Shown: positions 47,717 through 60,247 of the stretch, piece after piece
Layout of the letters: every line of letters begins with the position of its first letter
Numbering within the stretch: position 1 is the first letter of the stretch
Notes under the pieces: generated by a model
What the model saw: only the letters and a program-made list of their open reading frames with translations
Database searches by the model: none
What the model was told of the DNA's origin: nothing
Position numbers and translations under genes: made by a program
NCBI GenBank assembly: GCA_964035575.1
Contig: OZ037881.1
Location: 558,001-622,000, forward strand
Reading direction: 5' to 3'
Length of the DNA stretch: 64,000 bases
DNA from: Rhynchopus sp. YZ270_cl-10
Lineage: Eukaryota; Euglenozoa; Diplonemea; Diplonemida; Diplonemidae

Positions 47717-50227
47717 TCAAGGAACACAAACACCCACCGATGCTGGAGAGTAGTCCACAACATACAGCGGGAGCACCTGTGCCGGGTGGAACAAGACGTA
47801 CTCAGAGTTGATCACTCCAAAGTTCTTCTTCGCAGCACCACCCATACCCTTCACAAAGTACGAGTCGTGTCCTTTCAACGTGTCCCACGTGTGGGTGTTG
47901 TTCTCCAGAAACCCCGTCGGGTCTTCCGGGTACGTGATGTGGTGCATCCCGTCCTGATGTTTCAGGTTCGAGTCAATCAGGAACGGGTTTCCCAGGTTGA
48001 CACGGCACCTCACAAGTGAGTGCTGTCCCATGTGCGCACGCACGTAGCGGTGTGACTTTGCAGCCAGGTCTGTAAGGTAAATCCCATGACCGTACATGTG
48101 ACACATGTTCCACTTGTGTGGCTCTGTGCAGTGTTTGCAGTCTGTCCCGCACAGAGTGGTGCTCAGACCCTTCTTCCCAGACACAGGACACGAGTCCGAA
48201 GGGTTTGTGTCAGACGGTGCCTGCAGCGACTTCTTCAGCACAGTGTCGAGCACAGCACACGAAGTCCCGTGCCACAACTCCTTCTCACTCACGTTCCCGT
48301 GCTTCGTGTTCAGAAACGCACGACGAGACTCGTACGTGGACTCTTGTATTTTGTTCACCACACGCCTGATTCGAGACACACGCCCAACACCTGCCGCCTC
48401 CACCTCCTGTGCCAGCTCCATGTACTTCGCAGACCCCTCAGCAAGCGTCTCGTACTCCAGCTCTGCAGACGCAAGAGGGAACGCAAACGCCTCGTGCTTG
48501 AAGGAACACGTCTCCGTCCAGTTCTTATGTCCATGCAGGTTCCACCCTCTGCAGAACTTCCCTGGGCCGTGCAGCTTCGGACAGCGCACCAGTTGCATGT
48601 ACGGGTTCTCTGGCTGTGCGTCATCAACAGAGATCTGGTAACCCTCCTTCCCGTACGGACGTGTGTTCAGCTCCGCCACCTGTGCCTGTGTCAGGCTCGT
48701 TGCAAACTCCACAAAAGCACCAAAACGCGCACCATTTCTGTCCATACGCACCCACTTCACATCGTAGCCTTTGAGGAACTCACACAGGTCTGCACGCATT
48801 GCTTCATCACTGCCCCCGAGGCTTGGGTCCAGCCATCCCACCCACACCTGCGACGTTGATGCTGCCATCATGCACCCATCGATACGACCTTTGCACGGAC
48901 GCACCCCACCACGTTGGCCTTCACCAAGACGACGCAAGCTCTCCTCCCCTGCCTTCTCGTCCGTCGCAAACGCAGACAGCGTTCTGTAGAGCTCTGTGTC
49001 ACCAGTGTCCTGGAACTGGATCAGGTACTGTGGAAGACATTGAACGTGGCCGTTGTTCTGTTTGATGACGTAGAACCCAAGAGTCTTCTCCCACGTGTGG
49101 TCCACACCTTCCTTCCCAAGGATCAGCTTGCACACGAACATGTAACCACCACCACGAGTGTAACCCACCGACACATTAGGATCCTTTGCAAAGTACTCAC
49201 CAGCACCATATGCCTGACCAGACCGTCTCAGCGGGTCAAACCCCTTTGTCGCAATGCTCAACACGTTCTTCTCATCAGACCCGTGGAAGCCCTCGACCAT
49301 GTCAGGTGCCTTCCCGTGCCGCTGCGCCATGTTGTATTCGGCACAGCGGAAACGGAACTCAAGCGAGTCATTCCGCAACTGCCACGCCTTCAGCGCACGC
49401 ACTTTCCCTCCACTCGCAGAGTGCACCTGGTCCTCCAGCAGCTTCAGCTTCGCCGCACCCACAATCGTCAAGGTGTCTCTGGGAGAGTCCTTCACGTCGT
49501 TTGCACGGAATGTGTTCTCCAGATGCACACCATCGTCGCATCGCTTCACACTCTTCAGCAACGCCTTTGTGCACTTCCCCCCAAGGTGCATCATGCAGAT
49601 GCTCCGTGCACCTTTCACATGTGCGCTGATGCCCGCACCTGGCCGCACTGCATGTACTTCTACAGGAGGCACATACGCACGCAGACTCATGTGCTCGCAC
49701 GGTCCGACAGAGTTTGCCCTCACGCTCTTTCTGTCAATGCACCACTTCGCCACAAACGTCACGTCCTGGCCCACTGCAAGGCTTCGGACATTGTACTGCC
49801 TCATGATGACTGACGAGTGGCAGAACACGTCACCCACGTACACTGCTGCAGATGGCCCCATCACACCCTCCACAATGAAGAGTGGCACCTCGGGTGAAAT
49901 CGACCCAAAACCGCGGTCGGGCTGCCAACGCACCACCTTCCCACGCATACGTGCACCACTCTGCACACGCAACTGAAACTCACTGCTGGTCGAACCTGCT
50001 ACAGCTGTCTCCACGTCAGCAGGTGTTCTCACATCCGTCCCGTCCACACGCAGGATCTGCATCGTGCGCATCACCCCTGCAAGCGACGCAGGGCTCCCAG
50101 GCTCCACAGATGTCACAACGTTGTTGTCACCGATGGACATCCCAATATCACCCTTGCGCCCCTTCCATACAATGTTCAGTTTCACCACCACCGCCGCAAG
50201 CTGCTGGTCTGGATGATTCCGCCGCAT
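47717..50227 (-). CDS. Two-domain PARP-like ADP-ribosyltransferase (paralog 3)
   Basis: 836 aa from the ATG at 50227 (MRRNHPDQQLAAVVV). The open frame runs upstream to a non-ATG codon, but no homology lies there. It has PDZ-like, cold-shock-like (RGFGSISPE), CCCH, first PARP (FHGSDEKN, GAGEYFAKDPNVSVGY), RRM-like, second CCCH and second PARP modules, all with their key residues (WHGTS, GHGIYLTD, NSEYVLF). It lacks the Gly/Lys tail of paralogs 1 and 2. Its C terminus YSPASVGVCVP is shared with paralog 4, and from the RRM-like domain through the second CCCH the two proteins are nearly identical while their N-terminal halves differ. This points to recent exchange between them. No repeat block lies directly upstream. 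Confidence 0.9.
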   Translation of the reverse strand: MRRNHPDQQLAAVVVKLNIVWKGRKGDIGMSIGDNNVVTSVEPGSPASLAGVMRTMQILRVDGTDVRTPADVETAVAGSTSSEFQLRVQSGARMRGKVVRWQPDRGFGSISPEVPLFIVEGVMGPSAAVYVGDVFCHSSVIMRQYNVRSLAVGQDVTFVAKWCIDRKSVRANSVGPCEHMSLRAYVPPVEVHAVRPGAGISAHVKGARSICMMHLGGKCTKALLKSVKRCDDGVHLENTFRANDVKDSPRDTLTIVGAAKLKLLEDQVHSASGGKVRALKAWQLRNDSLEFRFRCAEYNMAQRHGKAPDMVEGFHGSDEKNVLSIATKGFDPLRRSGQAYGAGEYFAKDPNVSVGYTRGGGYMFVCKLILGKEGVDHTWEKTLGFYVIKQNNGHVQCLPQYLIQFQDTGDTELYRTLSAFATDEKAGEESLRRLGEGQRGGVRPCKGRIDGCMMAASTSQVWVGWLDPSLGGSDEAMRADLCEFLKGYDVKWVRMDRNGARFGAFVEFATSLTQAQVAELNTRPYGKEGYQISVDDAQPENPYMQLVRCPKLHGPGKFCRGWNLHGHKNWTETCSFKHEAFAFPLASAELEYETLAEGSAKYMELAQEVEAAGVGRVSRIRRVVNKIQESTYESRRAFLNTKHGNVSEKELWHGTSCAVLDTVLKKSLQAPSDTNPSDSCPVSGKKGLSTTLCGTDCKHCTEPHKWNMCHMYGHGIYLTDLAAKSHRYVRAHMGQHSLVRCRVNLGNPFLIDSNLKHQDGMHHITYPEDPTGFLENNTHTWDTLKGHDSYFVKGMGGAAKKNFGVINSEYVLFHPAQVLPLYVVDYSPASVGVCVP

Positions 50228-50580
50228 TGTTGCCTTGAAAACGAGTGTCAGCAGACCGACAGGGTTCGCTTGATAATCTGGTTTATGAAATGTGAGAGTA
50301 TTTCGGGCAAAAATGACGACACAAATGAGCAAAAAGGGAAGGAGGCAACTTTAACGGAGTACGCAGGGCACAAAGCGGTGGCGGAAGCCACCAGACTACC
50401 CTCAAAAAAGGTGACTCAAAAACAACACTACAAACAAACCACAAACCAAACCCTCTCTGGCACCTCTGACTAACATAAATCATTGGCCTCTACTAACCAC
50501 CCCTTCATAGATGGAACTAAATTGGTTCACCTTTTTTCGACAAAACCACAAAAACCGGCAAAGTATTTTTCCATCACAAA

Positions 50581-53500
50581 TCACCCTAGAGGTTCGTCGG
50601 GGACGTTTAAGCGGATTGCGGGAATTTTAACGGTACGTTTACGGTGCTGGTAACGAAGGTCTTTGGCGTGACGCTTGGCTGAGAGGAGACGGAACCAGGT
50701 TTGGAGGGTGATGATTGGGTCACGCATGGTTGCGTGCGGAACGTGCAGATGTGCGGCGGGAAGTGCGTGGGGGTGTTGTGACGGAGCTTCCGGGTGGCGC
50801 TGCCCTGCGAGCTTCATACGCACAACCGTCTGCCGTGCTTGCCACGCCTTGACCATCATCTGTATCGCCACCGCAGCTGCCACCTCCCCCACAGAGTCGC
50901 ACCCTTCCACCACCTCTACCCCACCCGCAGGCTTGCAATGCTTCCACCTCGCACGCTCCCCTCGCCTCCCCTCCGCCTCCTTCTGCGCAGCGTTCATCCG
51001 CACCCACGCCTGCAGCTGCACTGCTGCCCCCTCCTCACAGCTCACCCTCCGCTCCTGCGGTGCGGTGAGCAACCCTGCTGGACGGCGTGCAAGAGAAGGG
51101 CGCAACGTTCTCCGATGCGTCTCCTGCCGTGCTGCGTGCACCCGAAAGAGGTTTTGTATTGTTGTTGCTGCAGCATCGTCCTCTATAGGCACCTTCAACC
51201 TTGTTGCCACAGAACGTTGTGTGTACACGTCGCGTGCCTTCATCCGTTTTCTCAAAACACAGTACTGTGCATCCTTACACCTCCACGCACTCTGCAGTAA
51301 TATTGCTGCTGTAGTCGGGCATGATGCAGTAATGCTCGGAACGCTCAACGGATCGGCCGACCTTTTTGTGTGATTACTCATCGCTTTCCTCGCCAAAACG
51401 CTTTTTGCTGCAATTTTTCGGAAAAAAATTTGCATAGTTATAACCGGAATTTCATCTTCAATGTCTTCAACCACAATAGCCGGCACCTTTTTGCAGACCT
51501 GACCTCGCACAATAAACAGTCTCTCTTGAACACAACGTTGCGCAGCCCAGACACGAAAGGCACGTTGCAGAGTATACACCGCACCACTGCCGACATACAG
51601 TGCAGTGTACTCTGCTTCAAGGAAACGTCTGTCCGCATGAAGGGTGCGCTGTCGTGTCTCTGTTATCATCTGGGTTGTTCGTTGCTCTGCTTCGCTGTTC
51701 ACTGCATCCCCTCTTCTTGCTTCTTCTTCCATGACCAAAGCTAGACCTGGAATTGCAGCGTTAATTCGCTCATATAAACATAAGATGTGATTCCGTTCTG
51801 TCTCCTCCCGAGAGCGGAGTAAAGGAAGTGCGCAGGAGATGGAGTGATGTGCTGTTTCGTGGAGTGCGGATTCAGCATAACATTGAAAGAGGTTGGTATA
51901 GAAAGTGTGGTAAAGGAGGGTTCGTGGTCGGGTTTCGTCGCGTTCGATGAAAATGCGAATTTGATTTTCTAAAGGGAAAATGAAGGACCGTTCAGAAGCG
52001 TTTTGGTGTTCCCAAGAGTTATGCCAGGTTTTTAGCAGAGCATCGCTTTCAATGGTGAGGTGCGAATAATAAATGTGTTCTGCATCGGTGAGGAGCTGGC
52101 GTGAGTTGGTTTCATCCATGACAACACTCTGCTGTTCATCTAGCAAAGGCACAACGTTGGGTCGTGCCTGCAACAGAACCACATGCTCCTCCAATACCAT
52201 CGCAATTACCACGTCCCTCTCCACCCGCTCCTCCGCCATCAACAACACCCGCCTCAATACCACAAAACGTTCTTCTGCGACGCCCCTAAAGGAAACCCAC
52301 AAAGCTTCCCTCCCCTCCTCCTCTTCGCCCTCAATGCTACATAGGCTTTCTTTATTTTGTGTCGCAACGATTGCCTCCTTTCGACCCCATTCCAAATTCT
52401 GTCGTTCCGAGCAAGATGAGAGATGAATCGAGGTGCGGGCGACATCTTCATCACTGAATAGAGTCGCAGTGTGTTGGGTATGAGTGGCACACAGGATGGT
52501 GAGTTGTTTTGAAACAAATTCGATTGCCGTGAATGCCGTTATTTGAAGGTGTTGTAGATGCTGTCGGGTGACGGTTTCTTCTGTGAGGAGACGTCGTTTT
52601 GGGGGTTCGGCTGTTTCATCGCGTTTGGCAATGTTGCAGTGTTCACGTGTAAAGTGGAGGAAGTGTGGTCGGAGTGATTCTGTGAAGAGCTCTGAAATGT
52701 GTCCACGTAGGGTGGTTTCCTCTTGCTGGAGGAGGGTTCGTTCGTGGGAGCGTCGTAGTGCTGTGGTGGTGTCCGCAAAGTATGCAGCTAGGACGGCCTG
52801 TTCGGTGTGTTGGTGTTCCTCCAGAGTGCGGCGGTCTTGCAGCTCCCTTCGTGGAACGTTGCGGCGCCATCGCATGGTGCCTTCGCTGTTGTAGCGTAAG
52901 GCAGCTTCGGTGCGTTCTCGTAGCTCCTCAGCCTCGGTTGTATCGTAGCATTGCTCGTAGTGGCGTTCTACGTCACGGCGTTCACGTTGTCGTTGTTGTA
53001 AGGAGTTTAGACGCATAAGTGTGTGGCAAAATAAATTCGTAATATTCTGTGTCGCATGAAAAAAGTCCCTCTGGTGACCAAGAAGTGACTCCCGCAGTAA
53101 TTCCTCCGCATTTTCAACAATACCCCGGTTGCATCCTTCTGCGTAGCACAGAAGATGCGGCATGACAAAGAGAACGTAGTGGGAGTGGATTCTGTTGAAG
53201 CGGCGCGACTCTTCCCCGTAGAGGATGGCTCTGGCCTTTTCGTGGTCCGCATAGAAGGATGCGTTGAGCGATGCGAAGGCGAACCTGCCTGTGGATACAA
53301 AGCCTTGCCAGAGGACCTCTAAGCAGTTTCTATGCTCTTCTTGTACAGCGGTACGGTGTCTGTCCTCGTCTGTTTGTAGAAGCGCCTTGCTGCAGAGCAC
53401 TCTGGACACATTCCAGAAGGCGACGACCCGCGCAGTGTACTGCCTGGCTTCGTTCACGGTAACGATCTCCCTCATTCGGACCTCCGTTTCAGGTAAGAGT

Positions 53501-53679
53501 GCCACGCTGTCAAGCCCCTGTACAGCATGCTTCAGTGCATGTGTGCGTCCACCGGACAACCCACACCGCACAACGTCTCTCCCCATTGCATAACCCAAAG
53601 CGCTCGAAGGGTGTCGACACCGTGCACCCCATTTCCGCGTCTCAGGCGGCGAAGGTGTGAACACCATGTCATTCGCCAT
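50581..53679 (-). CDS. IQ-motif protein, 1,032 aa
   Basis: A single exon starting MANDMVFTPSP. The first two thirds are helical, rich in Glu, Arg and His, and probably partly coiled-coil, with no recognised domain. The last third holds about seven IQ-type calmodulin-binding motifs: YTLQRAFRVWAAQRC, ITMQIFFRKIAAKS, AILLQSAWRCKDAQ, TTIQNLFRVHAARQE, VQLQAWVRMNAAQK, VAIQMMVKAWQARQ and ITLQTWFRLLSAKRH. Such IQ arrays bind calmodulin or myosin-type light chains without calcium. There is no motor or kinase domain, so it is likely a cytoskeletal or flagellar scaffold. It is transcribed in the same direction as its neighbours, and its 5' leader contains a pyrimidine-rich stretch ending in AG shortly before the ATG. 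Confidence 0.88.
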   Translation of the reverse strand: MANDMVFTPSPPETRKWGARCRHPSSALGYAMGRDVVRCGLSGGRTHALKHAVQGLDSVALLPETEVRMREIVTVNEARQYTARVVAFWNVSRVLCSKALLQTDEDRHRTAVQEEHRNCLEVLWQGFVSTGRFAFASLNASFYADHEKARAILYGEESRRFNRIHSHYVLFVMPHLLCYAEGCNRGIVENAEELLRESLLGHQRDFFHATQNITNLFCHTLMRLNSLQQRQRERRDVERHYEQCYDTTEAEELRERTEAALRYNSEGTMRWRRNVPRRELQDRRTLEEHQHTEQAVLAAYFADTTTALRRSHERTLLQQEETTLRGHISELFTESLRPHFLHFTREHCNIAKRDETAEPPKRRLLTEETVTRQHLQHLQITAFTAIEFVSKQLTILCATHTQHTATLFSDEDVARTSIHLSSCSERQNLEWGRKEAIVATQNKESLCSIEGEEEEGREALWVSFRGVAEERFVVLRRVLLMAEERVERDVVIAMVLEEHVVLLQARPNVVPLLDEQQSVVMDETNSRQLLTDAEHIYYSHLTIESDALLKTWHNSWEHQNASERSFIFPLENQIRIFIERDETRPRTLLYHTFYTNLFQCYAESALHETAHHSISCALPLLRSREETERNHILCLYERINAAIPGLALVMEEEARRGDAVNSEAEQRTTQMITETRQRTLHADRRFLEAEYTALYVGSGAVYTLQRAFRVWAAQRCVQERLFIVRGQVCKKVPAIVVEDIEDEIPVITMQIFFRKIAAKSVLARKAMSNHTKRSADPLSVPSITASCPTTAAILLQSAWRCKDAQYCVLRKRMKARDVYTQRSVATRLKVPIEDDAAATTIQNLFRVHAARQETHRRTLRPSLARRPAGLLTAPQERRVSCEEGAAVQLQAWVRMNAAQKEAEGRRGERARWKHCKPAGGVEVVEGCDSVGEVAAAVAIQMMVKAWQARQTVVRMKLAGQRHPEAPSQHPHALPAAHLHVPHATMRDPIITLQTWFRLLSAKRHAKDLRYQHRKRTVKIPAIRLNVPDEPLG

Positions 53680-54660
53680 ATTGATCTCAAATCATTGTAA
53701 GATGAGTGAAATATGACGGCAAAAGCAAACCTATGGTGCAGTTAAAGGATTTCTGTGGTGGGTTGTGTTGGATTGTGAGGGGGGTTTTTTGCAGTGAAGT
53801 GGTTGCCGCGTGTTAAAGTGGAAAAGAGAAGGAGGGGTTTTGTGAAGTTTATTCTGCTCTCTCTCTCTTTTTTTCCTTTTTATTTGTTCCTTATGAAGGC
53901 CAACCAACCAACACTCCCGCCACAATAGCTGTTGATAAGACCAGTCACCTTCATAAACATAAAAAAGAAAAGTTTATGTCAACTTAGAAAAAAATGGCAG
54001 TTGTTGATACAGGCACCTCCGACCGACTCACGATGCCAACCATCCGGATGAAAGCGGCCTACAACAGAAGGTTTTTAAAAAAGGAATAGCTAAAAGATGA
54101 ATATGCTTCATATGCATCACATCTAAAATAAAAAACAAGAGAACGTGGTAAGATGAACTTTAGTCTCTCATGCATAGCCATCTTCGTCACAATCATTACC
54201 GTACAACATCAGCAGTTACGGCCCAAAGACAACTTGACAAGTGAACGTATCTCACACACATCTCAAACAGAAAGGGGTGAACGCGCCAAAAGAAATTTAA
54301 CCCGTCCATGAAAACGAATTTAAAGAAAAGTTTATAAGATGACCCTCAGCCTCTCATGCATAGCCACCTTGATAAGATGATACGTACCTCAGAGGTACGC
54401 ACAATCCCACCCACGTCTGTGGGTGTGTGAACAACAACGTTAGGCTCATTGGAAGCCACAAAAATGGGGAAAATTTTTAAAAATAAAAAAGCAACAAACA
54501 CAACGCCCCCTCAATTAGTGGTGCACATGCAGGGCACAAGAGAAGCCACCCTCCTGTTACGTGGATAGCATGTTGCAGCCCGTCAAACAACCTCGTAATT
54601 CAGATGCCGCCAACAATGGGCAACTTTTGGCATCAGGCTAGATGAGGTGGTGGGCAGTAC
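53680..54660. other. Intergenic region rich in short hairpins
   Basis: No gene in about 1 kb. It contains the TTGATACAGGCACCTCCGAC repeat (54004-54054) and a cluster of at least four CTAAG-family hairpins between 54093 and 54373. These are followed by a GTACCTCAGAGGTAC palindrome near 54385. Confidence 0.6.
54093..54373. repeat. Cluster of four short hairpins
   Basis: 54093-54128 (AGATG...CATCT), 54150-54185 (AAGATG...CATCTT), 54237-54271 (weaker) and 54335-54371 (AAGATG...CACCTT). Copies two and four share the loop CTCTCATGCATAGCCA. Spacing is 45-100 bp. This is the densest group of the family in the window. Confidence 0.6.
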
Positions 54661-54689
54661 TTGCACCGTAGGATAGAAAAGGGGGATAC

Positions 54690-54951
54690 GTAGCGTAGGG
54701 TAGTGGGATAGGGGGATAGGGGGATAGTGGGATAGGGGGATAGGGGGGATAGGGGGGATAGGGGGATAGGGGGGATAGGGGGATAGGAGGGATAGGGGGG
54801 ATAGGGGGATAGGGGGGATAGGGGGGATAGGGGGATAGGGGGATAGGGGGGATAGGGGGGATAGGGGGATAGGGGGGATAGGGGGGATAGGGGGGATAGG
54901 GGGGATAGGGGGGATAGGGGGGATAGGGGGATAGGGGGGATAGGGGGGATA
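54690..54951. repeat. G-rich minisatellite, left part
   Basis: About 30 units of GGGGGATA or GGGGGGATA. The array resumes at 56388-56640 in the same phase and orientation, so both halves were one array of roughly 500 bp before a transposon inserted. The G-runs could form G-quadruplexes. The unit is not a known telomere repeat. Confidence 0.9.
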
Positions 54952-57240
<2,289 letters not shown>

Positions 57241-60105
57241 TCAAGGAACAAAAGTACCCACCGATGCTGGAGAGTAGTCCACAACATACAACGGGAGCAC
57301 CTGTGCCGGGTGGAACAAGATGTACTCAGAGTTGATCACTCCCCTGCCCGAAGCCGCAGCAGCACCCATACCCTTCACAAAGTACGAGTCGTGTCCCTTC
57401 AACGTGTCCCACGTGTGAGTGTTGTTCTCCAGAAACCCCGTCGGGTCTTCCGGGTACGTGATGTGGTGCATCCCGTCCTGATGTTTCAGGTTCGAGTCAA
57501 TCAGGAACGGGTTTCCCAGGTTGACACGGCACCTCACAAGTGAGTGCTGTCCCTTGTGTGGACGCACGTAGCGGTGTGACTTTGCAGCCATGTCTGCAAG
57601 GTAGATACCATGACCGTACATGTGACACATGTTCCACTTGTGTGGCTCTGTGCAGTGTTTGCAGTCTGTCCCACACAGAGTGGTGCTCAGACCCTTCTTC
57701 CCAGACACAGGACACGAGTCCGAAGGATTTGTGTCAGACGGTGCCTGCAGCGACTTCTTCAGCACAGTGTCGAGCACAGCACACGAAGTCCCGTGCCACA
57801 ACTCCTTCTCACTCACGTTCCCGTGCTTCGTGTTCAGAAACGCACGACGAGACTCATACGTGGACTCTTGTATATTGTTCACCACACGCCTGATGCGAGA
57901 CACACGCCCAACACCTGCTGCCTCCACCTCCTGTGCCAGCTCCATGTACTTCGCAGACCCCTCATCAAGTGTCTCGTACTCCAGCTCTGCAGACGCAAGA
58001 GGGAACGCAAACGCCTCGTGCTTGAAGGAACACGTCTCCGTCCAGTTCTTATGTCCATGCAGGTTCCACCCTCTGCAGAACTTCCCTGGGCCGTGCAGCT
58101 TCGGACAGCGCACCAGTTGCATGTACGGGTTCTCTGGCTGTGCGTCATCAACAGAGATCTGGTAACCCTCCTTCCCGTACGGACGTGTGTTCAGCTCCGC
58201 CACCTGTGCCTGTGTCAGGCTCGTTGCAAACTCCACAAAAGCACCAAAACGCGCACCATTTCTGTCCATACGCACCCACTTCACATCGTAGCCTTTGAGG
58301 AACTCACACAGGTCTGCACGCATTGCTTCATCACTGCCCCCGAGGCTTGGGTCCAGCCATCCCACCCACACCTGCGACGTTGATGCTGCCATCATGCACC
58401 CATCGATACGACCTTTGCACGGACGCACCCCACCACGTTGGCCTTCACCAAGACGACGCAAGCTCTCCTCCCCTGCCTTCTCGTCCGTCGCAAACGCAGA
58501 CAGCGTTCTGTACAGTTGCGTGTTACCAGTGTCCTGGAACTGGATCAGGTACTGTGGAAGACATTGGATGTGGCCGTTGTTCTGTTTGATGACGTAGTAC
58601 CCACATCCGCTCTCCCACGTGTGGTCCACACGTTCCTCCCCAAGGATCAGCTTGCACACGAACATGTAACCACCACCACGTGCGTAACCCACCGACACAC
58701 AAGGATCCTTTGCAAAGTACTCACCAGCACCATATGCCTGACCACAGCGTCTCAGCGGGTCAAACCCCGTTGTCGCAATGCTCAACACGTTCTCCTCCCC
58801 AGACCCGTGGAAGCCATCAATCATGTCGGGTGCCTTCCCGTGCCGCTGTGTCATGTTGTACTCTGCACAGCGGAAACGGAACTCAAGTGAATCGTTGCGC
58901 AACTGCCACGCCTTCAGCGCACGCACGCTCCCTCCACTCGCAGAGTGCACCTGGTCCTCCAGCAGCTTCAGCTTCGCCGCACCCACAAGTGTCAGGGTGT
59001 CGTCCGGGTAGTCCTTTAGGTCATTTGCACGGATGTTGTGACGCACACCGCACTGATCTGCAAGCACCCGAAGCTCCCCCAGCACATCCCGTCCCTGTGT
59101 GAGCGGCACGTTCACCTTCTTGTTGATCTCTGTCATGTGCAGTCCACCAGAGTTCTCGTCGTACAGCATCGAGCTGAACGGAGGCCGTGCCTCATTCGCC
59201 TTCTTGTACTGCATCTGCCCCTTGCCCGGTCCCGCTGTGAACACCACGCGGTTCACCTCCCCCAGGTTGTTTCTGTTCATCCACTCCACCGACGTAACCA
59301 CCTTCTCCTTCTCTTTCTCCTTCTTTGCGGCAGCCTTCTTCCGTGACTCAGGCGTGTCTGCAAACGGGTTCTCTATGTGCACACCGTCCGAGCACCGCAT
59401 CCCACTCTTCAGCAAATCCTTTGTGCACTTCCCCACAAGGTGCATCATGCAGATGCTCATTGCCCCATTCACACGTCTGCTGATATCTGCACCTGGCCGC
59501 ACTGCAGGTGCGTCCACAGGAGGCACATACGCACGCAGCTCCGTGGTCGTCGCACCGTCGCCAACACTCACAGCATGAGCCTTCAGCTTCTTCATGTGAG
59601 GCGACCACTTCACCACGAACGTCACGTCCTGCTCCACTGCAAGGCTCCGCACGTTGTGCTGTCTCATGATGGCAGACGAATGGCAGAACGCATTCCCCAG
59701 GTACACTGCGGACGACCCGTCGCCACCCATCACACCCTTTGCAAGGAAGAGCGGCACCTCTGGTGAAATCGACCCAAACCCGCGGTCGGGCTGCCATGAC
59801 ACGACCTTCCCACGCAGACGTGCACCACTCTGGATGCGCAGCTGGAGGACGATGCTGCAAGGAGAATCTGCTGACGCTGCCTTCACGTCGGCAGGTGTGC
59901 TCACCTCCGTCCCTTCCACACGCAGGATCTGCATCGTGCGCATCACCCCTGCAAGCGACGCAGGGCTCCCAGGCTCCACAGATGTCACAAAGCAATTCGC
60001 ACTCATGGTCATCCCGATGCGCTCTGCCGTCGACGCACGCACGATACGCACTGTCACCACCACCGCCGCAAGCTCTTCGTCACCACCATTGCCATTACGC
60101 GACAT
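57241..60105 (-). CDS. Two-domain PARP-like ADP-ribosyltransferase with extra insert (paralog 4)
   Basis: 954 aa from the ATG at 60105 (MSRNGNGGDEELAAVVV). The module order is as in the other three, with all key residues present (FHGSGEEN, GAGEYFAKD, WHGTS, GHGIYLAD, NSEYILF). Between the first CCCH and the first PARP domain it has about 105 extra residues that the paralogs lack. They comprise a Lys/Glu run (KKAAAKKEKEKEK) and a compact segment with VVFTAGPGKGQMQY and GLHMTEINKKVNVPL that I cannot assign. The first PARP domain resembles paralogs 1 and 2, whereas the RRM-like region and second CCCH are almost the same as paralog 3, so the gene is a mosaic. Its 3' flank is shared with paralog 3. 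Confidence 0.9.
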   Translation of the reverse strand: MSRNGNGGDEELAAVVVTVRIVRASTAERIGMTMSANCFVTSVEPGSPASLAGVMRTMQILRVEGTEVSTPADVKAASADSPCSIVLQLRIQSGARLRGKVVSWQPDRGFGSISPEVPLFLAKGVMGGDGSSAVYLGNAFCHSSAIMRQHNVRSLAVEQDVTFVVKWSPHMKKLKAHAVSVGDGATTTELRAYVPPVDAPAVRPGADISRRVNGAMSICMMHLVGKCTKDLLKSGMRCSDGVHIENPFADTPESRKKAAAKKEKEKEKVVTSVEWMNRNNLGEVNRVVFTAGPGKGQMQYKKANEARPPFSSMLYDENSGGLHMTEINKKVNVPLTQGRDVLGELRVLADQCGVRHNIRANDLKDYPDDTLTLVGAAKLKLLEDQVHSASGGSVRALKAWQLRNDSLEFRFRCAEYNMTQRHGKAPDMIDGFHGSGEENVLSIATTGFDPLRRCGQAYGAGEYFAKDPCVSVGYARGGGYMFVCKLILGEERVDHTWESGCGYYVIKQNNGHIQCLPQYLIQFQDTGNTQLYRTLSAFATDEKAGEESLRRLGEGQRGGVRPCKGRIDGCMMAASTSQVWVGWLDPSLGGSDEAMRADLCEFLKGYDVKWVRMDRNGARFGAFVEFATSLTQAQVAELNTRPYGKEGYQISVDDAQPENPYMQLVRCPKLHGPGKFCRGWNLHGHKNWTETCSFKHEAFAFPLASAELEYETLDEGSAKYMELAQEVEAAGVGRVSRIRRVVNNIQESTYESRRAFLNTKHGNVSEKELWHGTSCAVLDTVLKKSLQAPSDTNPSDSCPVSGKKGLSTTLCGTDCKHCTEPHKWNMCHMYGHGIYLADMAAKSHRYVRPHKGQHSLVRCRVNLGNPFLIDSNLKHQDGMHHITYPEDPTGFLENNTHTWDTLKGHDSYFVKGMGAAAASGRGVINSEYILFHPAQVLPLYVVDYSPASVGTFVP

Positions 60106-60247
60106 TGTCCTGTGTTTCTTTTTTCTATTAAAATCTGTTGAAATTTGGGTGTATTTTGCACAAACCCCCCACCACCCCACACATTACAAAAAAAACATCA
60201 CTCTTTTATTTTACTCTATATCTAAAATACAACCGCCCCCCTCCAAT

